A stretch of 10,100 nucleotides of DNA, taken from Desulfocicer vacuolatum DSM 3385 (GTDB lineage: Bacteria; Desulfobacterota; Desulfobacteria; Desulfobacterales; SURF-7). Shown one piece after another: positions 5,341 through 10,100 of the stretch. Position 1 is the first letter of the stretch, and the number at the start of each line of letters is the position of its first letter. The stretch lies in contig CAMBQS010000092.1 of assembly GCA_945870015.1 (NCBI GenBank), positions 1-10,100 of the forward strand, in the 5' to 3' direction. The notes under the pieces are model-generated. The model did no database searches. It was not told the DNA's origin and worked only from the letters and a program-made list of their open reading frames with translations. Made by a program: the position numbers and the translations under genes.

Positions 5341-6207
5341 ATGTCAGAAAAAGGAATTCATATCCACCACCTCCCGGAACTGGAACATCCCCTCATGATT
5401 ATTGGTTTTGACGGATGGGGAAATGCCATGAACATTTCAAAAGGCATGGTTGTATACCTGACCCAAAAACTCAATGGGCGGAAATTTGCAGAAATCGACC
5501 CGGATCTTTTTTATCGCTATGATGCTGCAAGACCCGTTGTGCAAATAGAACTCGGAAGGCTGAAGAAACTCACGATGCCAAGCGGAACATTTTATGCTGT
5601 CAAAACCGCTCCAGGCGAACGCGACCTGGTTATTCTGGAAGCGGATGAACCCAACCTCCGATGGAAACTTTTCAGGGAAGAACTTTTTTCTCTTTGCGAC
5701 TTGTTGAGAATTGATATGATTATCAGCCTCGGAAGCATGTTCGACAATGTGCTTCATACAGACATGGTTATATCGGGAATCTTATCAGACAGGAACCTGA
5801 TTTCAAAGTTTGCCGAAAAAGGAATCAATCTTATCTACTATCAAGGCCCTACTGCAATTCATGCTGTCCTGCAAGAAAACATCTCTGAAAGAGGAATCAA
5901 AGGAATCAGCTTATGGTGTCACTGTCCCTATTATCTCCAGGAAACCGTTCATTTTGGGCTGCTGGCGCACCTGGGAAAACTCCTCTCTTTTTTAGGAGAA
6001 TTTACTCTTCAAACCGATGAGTTGGAAGATTCATGGACTCATTTGAATCAAAAAATTGAAACCATGATCAAAAACAAATCAGAAATCCAATCCGTTGTGA
6101 ATGACCTGAAAAAAGCAAAAGCAAGAGGAGTCTGGGAAAAAAAACAGGCATCTCTCAGGAAAGATGAAAAAATCATTCACCTGAAAGATTTCAAGGATCT
6201 GGAGTAA
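5341..6207 (+). CDS. PAC2-family protein
   Basis: This 288-residue protein resembles the PAC2 family (PF09754), named after eukaryotic proteasome assembly chaperone 2 and also found in archaea and many bacteria, where its role is unclear. Family-like features are the N-terminal MIIGFDGWGNAMNISKG segment, the central IISLGSMFDNVLHTD strand-turn, and GIKGISLWCHCPYY followed by an amphipathic helix. The last ~70 residues (about 215-288) are charged, Lys/Glu-rich and probably helical or coiled. I prefer the ATG at 5341 (MSEKGIHIHH), preceded by a weak GAAAGTGAAG purine tract. An in-frame TTG at 5311 would add ten residues but has no ribosome site. The gene starts 42 bases after the J-domain gene and is probably co-transcribed with it. 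That suggests a protein-quality-control or assembly function, by context only. Confidence 0.8.
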   Translation: MSEKGIHIHHLPELEHPLMIIGFDGWGNAMNISKGMVVYLTQKLNGRKFAEIDPDLFYRYDAARPVVQIELGRLKKLTMPSGTFYAVKTAPGERDLVILEADEPNLRWKLFREELFSLCDLLRIDMIISLGSMFDNVLHTDMVISGILSDRNLISKFAEKGINLIYYQGPTAIHAVLQENISERGIKGISLWCHCPYYLQETVHFGLLAHLGKLLSFLGEFTLQTDELEDSWTHLNQKIETMIKNKSEIQSVVNDLKKAKARGVWEKKQASLRKDEKIIHLKDFKDLE

Positions 6208-6420
6208 AAAAGCAGGGCATCTCATTCATGACGATATCTTTCCGGATAAAATCAGCAATCATGGCTTTTGTGGTTTATGAAAATAACGATCTTAAAAAAA
6301 GTATTTCTTTTCACAAGCTGGGCAACCAATGTAACAATATTCAAAAAAACTTCTTCCTTCCTATCCTCACAACCGGCAGTGATCAAAGGATTTAAAAATT
6401 TACTACTACTTCTCTCCTTC
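6208..6420. other. intergenic stretch after the PAC2 gene, no confident gene
   Basis: Two short overlapping ORFs (6261-6395, 44 codons beginning MAFVVYENND; and 6268-6471) lack ribosome sites and recognisable motifs. No terminator hairpin follows the PAC2 stop, so transcription may continue to the terminator at 6604-6647. Confidence 0.4.
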
Positions 6421-6437
6421 TGGCACATATACTGCTT
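6421..6437 (+). promoter_or_regulatory. near-consensus sigma-54 promoter (TGGCAC-N5-CTGCTT)
   Basis: TGGCAC at 6421-6426 and CTGCT at 6433-6437 match the -24/-12 consensus TGGCAC-N5-TTGCW at the exact required spacing. The invariant GG (6422-6423) and GC (6434-6435) are both present, and the only core mismatch is C for T at 6433. Transcription would begin about 12 bases after the GC, near 6446-6448. Sigma-54 polymerase needs an ATP-dependent enhancer-binding activator. No such gene or clear activator site is in the immediate upstream sequence. It is by far the best sigma-54 site in the window. Confidence 0.7.
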
Positions 6438-6446
6438 TACTATAAA

Positions 6447-6647
6447 AGCAAAACAGTGCTACCAAGGCTGATACGAAAAAACGATTCAAGCCAAGCGATG
6501 GTGAGCCCTCCTTCGGTTTGATTCCAAAAGTCAATGGTAGCTAAAGAACAGGTTTCTCGGGTGTGCGTGCATCTTTCAATAACGGCGCCTTTGGAAGTCT
6601 GTCAAAAAAGGGCAATGCCTGGGGTTGCATTGCCCCTTTTTTGTTTT
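6447..6647 (+). ncRNA. candidate sigma-54-dependent small RNA (or attenuated leader)
   Basis: The predicted transcript runs about 200 bases from the sigma-54 start to a strong terminator and contains no credible coding gene. Long-range complementarity is visible: GATTCCAAAAG near 6520 can pair with CCTTTGGAAGTC near 6588, bracketing a GTGTGCGTGCATC segment. I could not match it to 6S RNA, tmRNA, the SRP RNA, RNase P, GEMM, fluoride or other riboswitch cores I know. GGA motifs are too few for a CsrA-sponge RNA. The alternative is a leader of the kinase-like gene at 6876 with an attenuator, but 229 bases separate the terminator from that ATG. The start and function are inferred. The promoter and terminator are seen directly. 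Confidence 0.5.
6604..6647 (+). terminator. strong intrinsic terminator
   Basis: GGGCAATGC (6610-6618) pairs perfectly with GCATTGCCC (6627-6635) around the 8-base loop CTGGGGTT. It is extended by six A's pairing with six T's past one bulged C. The tail is TTTTTTGTTTT (6637-6647). The A-run upstream makes it potentially bidirectional. Confidence 0.92.
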
Positions 6648-6724
6648 CTACGATAGGCTTGAAAAATAGCTGAACTTGCCGTATTAATAAAAAATACTTA
6701 AATAAGCAAAACAATGCCAGATAG

Positions 6725-6740
6725 CCGATAATATCATCGG
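6725..6740. promoter_or_regulatory. 16-base near-palindrome CCGATAATATCATCGG
   Basis: Fourteen of 16 positions are symmetric. It lies 136 bases upstream of the kinase-like/BON gene, within the interval where its promoter must be if transcription does not come from the sigma-54 site. It is a candidate operator. No convincing -35/-10 pair was found around it. Confidence 0.3.
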
Positions 6741-6875
6741 TATGCGGTTCAATCCACGATTATTGAGGAATTCCCATAAAAATGATAGACTGATTCCGGA
6801 AAATGGATAACAATCCGGATATGGGAACGAATAACGAACGAATTTTAAACAACCCTTTGAAAAAAGGAGGCTGTT

Positions 6876-7709
6876 ATGGCAATCCTGACCATCTCGCGCC
6901 AGGTCGGCAGCCTGGGTGATGAAATTGCCGAAATCACCGCAGAGCGCCTGGGATATACCTTAATCGACAAAGAGATGATTCACGACCGCATCATTGCTCT
7001 TCCAGATGACTTTTCCCTTGAAATGAATTCATTGGAAACGGAAAGCCAGCCTGGATTTTTTCAAAGAATCTTCCACCACCAGGCCATCTATGTAAATCTG
7101 ATCTCGACGATTGTTTATGATGCAATCAGCAAAGACAATGTTGTTCTGAAAGGCCGTGGCGGGCAATTCCTCCTTACGGACCGTGAAAATGTGCTGAATG
7201 CCCGAATCATTGCGCCCCTTGATTTTCGGGTTTCCATATTCAAAACCCGGCAAAATATGGACTCTCGCATTGCTGAAGAGATGATCATGCAGTTGGATCG
7301 TGAGCGTAACCGCTTTATTCGATATCTTTTTGAAAAAGATGCAACAGAGCCGGATTGGTATGATATTATTATCAACACCAAAAAATTCAATATTGATTCC
7401 GCGGTAGATATTTTGATCAGAAGAGCTGAATTTATTTCGAAAAATTTTCCCCTTTCGACTGAATTGAAAGATACCTATCGGGCACTGGCACTTACATCCC
7501 TGGTGGAGGCGATCCTCCAAAAACGGATGCCGGATTCCAGCTTTTTAAAAGTGGAATCCACTCCGGAGGGCGTTGTTACCCTTTCAGGGTACATTGCAAC
7601 ACATCCTGAAAAAGAGGCTGCATGCGCACATGCGGAAACCGTGACCGGCGTGACATCGGTTGTGAATAATATTCATGTTGCAGACTTTCCGGTAACAACC
7701 TGGCCATAA
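6876..7709 (+). CDS. cytidylate-kinase-like protein with C-terminal BON domain
   Basis: This is a 277-residue fusion. Residues 1-190 resemble the cytidylate-kinase-like family (PF13189). The N-terminus MAILTISRQVGSLGDEIA carries the S-R-x-x-G-S-x-G-x-x-I/V-A pattern that serves as the nucleotide-binding loop, followed by LIDKEMIHDRI, then GRGGQFLL and the REN-x-LNARIIAPLDFRV strand. A kinase-lid-like RNRFIRYLFEKD segment and DWYDIIINTKKF follow, the latter typical of the family. Residues about 203-273 look like a BON domain: LKVESTPEGVVTLSGYIAT, then HAETVTGVTSVVNNIHV. BON domains usually bind phospholipid or ligands and are found on periplasmic or membrane-associated proteins, but no signal peptide is visible here. 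A strong AAGGAGG ribosome site lies at 6864-6870. The stop codon shares one base with the rlmN ATG, indicating an operon. The substrate need not be CMP. The short family is distinct from true Cmk. Confidence 0.82.
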   Translation: MAILTISRQVGSLGDEIAEITAERLGYTLIDKEMIHDRIIALPDDFSLEMNSLETESQPGFFQRIFHHQAIYVNLISTIVYDAISKDNVVLKGRGGQFLLTDRENVLNARIIAPLDFRVSIFKTRQNMDSRIAEEMIMQLDRERNRFIRYLFEKDATEPDWYDIIINTKKFNIDSAVDILIRRAEFISKNFPLSTELKDTYRALALTSLVEAILQKRMPDSSFLKVESTPEGVVTLSGYIATHPEKEAACAHAETVTGVTSVVNNIHVADFPVTTWP

Positions 7710-8749
7710 TGAGTTCCGGTTTGAAAATTCTTGAACTCACATTTGACGAACTCCGAAAAGTGCTTCATGCCCGATATGGGAAAGGGATCTACCATGCCCG
7801 TGCCGTCTATCGTGAAGTATTTCAAAACGGAATCCAAGACCTCAAAAATACAGCCGATTTTTCAAATTCCCGGAATTTCGCCCGTGTCATCACATCGGAT
7901 CTTGAAATCAATGCAGGAGAACTGATTGAGACAAAAAAAGAAAATGGAACAACCAAATTTATTACCCGTTTACAGGATGGACACGAAATCGAATCGGTTG
8001 TCATACCCATGGCCACCCATAACACCATCTGTGTTTCTTCCCAGGTAGGGTGCAGATTCGGCTGTAAATTCTGTCAGACCGGGCAGATGGGTTTTTCCCG
8101 GAACCTCACAACAGAAGAAATTATCGGGCAGGTATATTCTGCAAAATTCAAACTGAACCTCACGGCCCGAAATGTTGTTTTTATGGGCATGGGAGAACCG
8201 TTTGACAACTTTGACAATGTGATTCAGGCTGTCCGTGTATTGAATGACCAGAGGGGATTTAATGTGGCCCTCCGGTATATCACGATTTCAACTGTCGGGG
8301 AAATATCCGCCATCCAGAAACTGGCAAGCCTGGGAATGAAAAGACTCAGATTATCAATATCTTTGAATGCCTCAAATGACCATGTTCGAGCCCGGATCAT
8401 GCCGTCTCAAAGAATCTCCTCTATGAGGAACCTTCAACATGCACTCATTGATTACTCTTTTTCTGAAAAAGAAACTTTTTTTATCACCTATATTCTGATT
8501 CAAAATATAAATGATACATTTGAAGATGCGATTGAACTGGCGGAATATGTAAAGCCAATACCGTCTAAAATAAATATCATTCCTTACAATCCTCGTTCGG
8601 CATCACCTTTTGAATCCCCCTCGGAAGAAAAGGTACTGCAATTCTGCAACTGGCTGGCTGAATGCGGGGTTTTTGTTCGCAAACGAAATCCAAAAGGCCA
8701 GGATGTGATGGCTGCCTGTGGGCAACTCGGTAAAATCAAGGAATCTTGA
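7709..8749 (+). CDS. rlmN: 23S rRNA (adenine-2503-C2)-methyltransferase RlmN, radical SAM
   Basis: RlmN methylates C2 of A2503 in the peptidyl-transferase region of 23S rRNA, and A37 of some tRNAs in E. coli, using a radical SAM [4Fe-4S] cluster and a methylated cysteine. The cluster motif CxxxCxxC is clear (CRFGCKFC, C115, C119, C122), embedded in SSQVGCRFGCKFCQTGQMG. The SAM-binding VFMGMGEPFDN follows, then RYITISTVG and the KINIIPYNP strand. The second essential Cys, which becomes the methyl-cysteine, is C337 in GQDVMAACGQL near the C-terminus. Its presence separates RlmN/Cfr from other radical SAM enzymes. At 346 residues it is of normal size for the family's shorter members. The dual-Cys plan is shared with the antibiotic-resistance enzyme Cfr, but the context and the VMAACGQL end favour the housekeeping enzyme. 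Its ATG overlaps the upstream TAA (TAATG) without its own ribosome site, so it is probably translated by re-initiation. Confidence 0.95.
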   Translation: MSSGLKILELTFDELRKVLHARYGKGIYHARAVYREVFQNGIQDLKNTADFSNSRNFARVITSDLEINAGELIETKKENGTTKFITRLQDGHEIESVVIPMATHNTICVSSQVGCRFGCKFCQTGQMGFSRNLTTEEIIGQVYSAKFKLNLTARNVVFMGMGEPFDNFDNVIQAVRVLNDQRGFNVALRYITISTVGEISAIQKLASLGMKRLRLSISLNASNDHVRARIMPSQRISSMRNLQHALIDYSFSEKETFFITYILIQNINDTFEDAIELAEYVKPIPSKINIIPYNPRSASPFESPSEEKVLQFCNWLAECGVFVRKRNPKGQDVMAACGQLGKIKES

Positions 8750-8785
8750 CAATCGATTTATAATGCACATAGTGGTTTATTAATG

Positions 8786-8803
8786 CAGTCCGGACTGTTT
8801 TTT
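8786..8803 (+). promoter_or_regulatory. perfect palindrome CAGTCCGGACTG followed by six T's
   Basis: The 12-base palindrome (8786-8797) runs straight into TTTTTT and ends just before the ribosome site of the FmdB-like gene. As an RNA hairpin it has only a 4-5-base stem, so it would be a poor terminator. As DNA it could be an operator. It sits between rlmN and the next gene and may partly uncouple them. Confidence 0.35.
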
Positions 8804-8819
8804 ATGGAGGTTGAAAGGT

Positions 8820-9065
8820 ATGCCGATTTATGAATTCAAATGTTTGAAATGTGAAGATTTTTTTGAACTGCTCGTGATGGGAAATGATGAAAAAAGCAAC
8901 CTGCAGTGCCCCAAATGCGGGTCTGAAAATTTTGAACGTGTACTCAGCTCGACAAATTACAGCATGCCCGGCGGGGGCGGTTCACCGGAAAAAAGCACCC
9001 ATGCTCAAACAAGAACCTGCTCAAGCGGTTCATGCACGACGTATAACATACCAGGACCCAAATAG
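8820..9065 (+). CDS. FmdB-family zinc ribbon protein
   Basis: This 81-residue protein begins MPIYEFKCLKC, the hallmark start of the FmdB/CxxC_CxxC_SSSS family. Two CxxC knuckles (C8/C11 and C30/C33) would bind one zinc. They are followed by FERVLSSTNYSMPGGGG, then a Ser/Thr/Gly-rich tail with two extra cysteines (C67, C72). The name comes from a regulator of formamidase genes in Methylophilus, but for most members the function is unknown. The ATG at 8820 is chosen over an upstream in-frame TTG at 8811 because family members start at MPIYE and GGAGG lies at 8806-8810. A TATAAT at 8759-8764 might give it its own promoter, but no properly spaced -35 is present. Confidence 0.88.
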   Translation: MPIYEFKCLKCEDFFELLVMGNDEKSNLQCPKCGSENFERVLSSTNYSMPGGGGSPEKSTHAQTRTCSSGSCTTYNIPGPK

Positions 9066-9087
9066 ACCTGATTCCGGAGAATCAGGT
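9066..9087. terminator. hairpin between convergent genes, weak bidirectional terminator
   Basis: ACCTGATTC and GAATCAGGT form a perfect 9-base-pair stem with loop CGGA, beginning directly after the FmdB stop codon. It overlaps the stop codon of the convergent hydrolase gene (9084-9082). No T-run follows on either strand, so it may act as an mRNA end stabiliser rather than a classic terminator. Confidence 0.5.
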
Positions 9088-9711
9088 GTATGGATTTGTT
9101 CTTTGTTCATATAAAATCGTTGATGTCGGTGAAGATCCATAGTCATGCCCCGGCCAAATGATGGTATCACCCGGCAGGGAATAAATATTCTTCCGGATCG
9201 AACAGACCAGTTGATGATGAGATCCTCCTGGAAGGTCTGTCCTTCCAGTTCCGCCTACAAAAAGTGTATCTCCTGTGAAAATATGCCCGGGTGAATACAG
9301 GCAGATAGATCCGGGCGTATGCCCTGGAGTATGGATTACCGTAAGAGCCGTGCTTCCGATTTCCACCACTTCTCCATGCTCAAGCAATCTGTCTGCTTGT
9401 GGAGATCCCTTACCCCCTAAAATCCTTGAAAAAGCCTTGTGCAGCACTTTCGTCAACCTTCCAGAATCCGATTTATGGATGAGCAAGGCCGCACGAGTGT
9501 GATGAATGATATCCGCATTCCCGGAAGTGTGATCCGAATGGCCATGGGTATTGATTACATGGGTTATCTGATATCCCTCTTTCTCTGCCTTCATCAACAC
9601 TTTATCTGTTTCAAATGCCGGATCAACCACGGCACAGGTTCTGGAATCCTCATCCCCGATCAGATAACAAAATACAGCCATTTTCCCGACCTTGATCTGA
9701 TGAACAACCAT
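9082..9711 (-). CDS. metallo-beta-lactamase-fold hydrolase, glyoxalase-II-like
   Basis: This 209-residue single-domain enzyme has all the metal ligands of the glyoxalase II/MBL family. These are THGHSDH (H56, H58, D60, H61), the HTPGHTPGS loop with H131, the bridging Asp in FTGDTLF (D148) and the final His in PGHDYG (H189). FVGGTGRTDLPGG is typical of this subgroup. Probable reactions are hydrolysis of a glutathione or other thiol ester. In anaerobes without glutathione the natural thiol may differ. It lacks the C-terminal HAGH domain of full glyoxalase II, so the substrate is uncertain. I prefer the ATG at 9711 (MVVHQIKVGK), preceded by GGAAACGGGAAGGG. A GTG at 9771 would add 20 residues but has no clear ribosome site. 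It lies directly downstream of the barrel protein gene on the same strand and is probably co-transcribed. Confidence 0.9.
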   Translation of the reverse strand: MVVHQIKVGKMAVFCYLIGDEDSRTCAVVDPAFETDKVLMKAEKEGYQITHVINTHGHSDHTSGNADIIHHTRAALLIHKSDSGRLTKVLHKAFSRILGGKGSPQADRLLEHGEVVEIGSTALTVIHTPGHTPGSICLYSPGHIFTGDTLFVGGTGRTDLPGGSHHQLVCSIRKNIYSLPGDTIIWPGHDYGSSPTSTILYEQRTNPYT

Positions 9712-9779
9712 ACCCTTCCCGTTTCCTGTTTGCTTAATCTGCTGAAATCGCCCTATCGGACAAAGGTACACAATCCAGG

Positions 9780-10100
9780 CTAAAATGTCACCCCGGCTTC
9801 CAGAAAAGGTCCGCTGAAAGACACGTCCACCAGCACATCCTCTTCATCAATATCCACGGCATCATACCGGTATCCACCGGCAACAAAGGCCGGACCGAAA
9901 ACGGTTGCCTTTGCCCGGCCGATAACGCTGAATATTTTATTATCCCCAACTGAAAGCCCCCGTGCCTCTGCTTCAACTGCAAATCTCTCAACCGGTTTGA
10001 ACTGAACTGCAAGATAAACCATAGGGACAGGAACGGTAATGCTTTTCTCCGCGGAAACAGCATCTCCACCTCCCGCGGGCTGCCCGGTAATCTCTGCCTT
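9780..10100 (-). CDS. outer-membrane beta-barrel protein, C-terminal part (TIGR04219-like), truncated by window edge
   Basis: Only the last 106 residues are present. The frame is open to base 10100, so the ATG at 10022 is internal, not the start. Features are a VPVPMVYLAVQFKPVERF strand, RGLSVGDNKIFSVIGRA, GGYRYDAVDIDEEDVLVDVSFSGPFLEAGVTF, alternating polar/hydrophobic strands, and a C-terminal Phe, the signature recognised by the BAM assembly machinery. The SFSGPF ending and GYRYD segment recall the TIGR04219 outer-membrane beta-barrel family, from memory of that family. An Ala/Gly/Pro-rich segment (QPAGGGDAVSAEKS) about 10-25 residues into the visible part is probably an extracellular loop. 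Its function is unknown. Confidence 0.75.
   Translation of the reverse strand, partial: KAEITGQPAGGGDAVSAEKSITVPVPMVYLAVQFKPVERFAVEAEARGLSVGDNKIFSVIGRAKATVFGPAFVAGGYRYDAVDIDEEDVLVDVSFSGPFLEAGVTF

Noticed and set aside
6261..6395. 44-codon ORF beginning MAFVVYENND
   Set aside because: No ribosome site, no recognised domain, and an overlapping ORF in another frame. It may be a decayed or chance frame.
8746..8764. TTGACA and TATAAT upstream of the FmdB-like gene
   Set aside because: Both hexamers are perfect but only 7 bases apart, so they cannot form one promoter. The TTGACA overlaps the rlmN stop codon.
1..10100. CRISPR array, toxin-antitoxin pair or multi-gene defence system
   Set aside because: No regularly spaced repeats, no cas-like genes and no paired small overlapping genes with recognisable toxin or antitoxin motifs were seen.

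Overview
The window looks like chromosomal DNA of a Gram-negative, probably anaerobic bacterium of the Desulfobacterota type (Desulfobacterales-like). This is inferred from the gene set: a PEP-CTERM protein, an outer-membrane beta-barrel C-terminus ending in Phe, a cytidylate-kinase-like protein, an FmdB zinc ribbon and a short RlmN, plus moderate-to-low GC and sigma-54-type promoter sequence. No rRNA or other taxonomic marker is present, so the assignment is tentative.

Layout. Bases 1-617 are AT-rich with no convincing gene, but hold palindromes and a weak sigma-54-like site ahead of a secreted PEP-CTERM protein (618-1196), which ends in a strong terminator. Bases 1286-2300 are a decayed accessory stretch: a tyrosine-recombinase N-terminal remnant, two inverted-repeat structures that may be dead small elements, and a short tandem duplication. 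Next comes an intact 554-residue AlbA_2 (Schlafen-type)/RecG-C-terminal-like ATPase-fold regulator (2303-3967). It is preceded by a 10-bp-arm inverted repeat and a seven-codon upstream ORF that overlaps its start. It ends in an 11-bp tandem repeat that places stop codons in all three frames. A minus-strand tRNA-Val(GAC), with its own promoter and terminator, bounds this region. Its 3' end faces the accessory stretch, the usual polarity for an integration site, although no duplicated att site was found.

From 4492 onward the genes look like core or housekeeping genes. A J-domain co-chaperone lacking the zinc finger and second C-terminal domain is followed by a PAC2-family protein. A 668-base gap follows. 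It contains the best regulatory signal in the window, a near-consensus -24/-12 (sigma-54) promoter at 6421-6437. A strong intrinsic terminator lies about 200 bases downstream, with no coding gene between, which suggests an undescribed sigma-54-dependent small RNA or a long attenuated leader. Then come a cytidylate-kinase-like/BON fusion protein and rlmN, which overlap by one base (TAATG), and an FmdB-type zinc ribbon protein.

On the minus strand at the right edge are the C-terminal 106 residues of an outer-membrane beta-barrel protein (TIGR04219-like) and, just downstream, a glyoxalase-II-like metallo-beta-lactamase-fold hydrolase. The hydrolase converges on the FmdB gene at a small hairpin.

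The most noteworthy observations are the orphan sigma-54 promoter/terminator pair, the tRNA-Val with C instead of the near-universal U at position 33, the unusual leader and trailer of the AlbA_2 gene, and the kinase-BON fusion. No complete new multi-gene system could be demonstrated.
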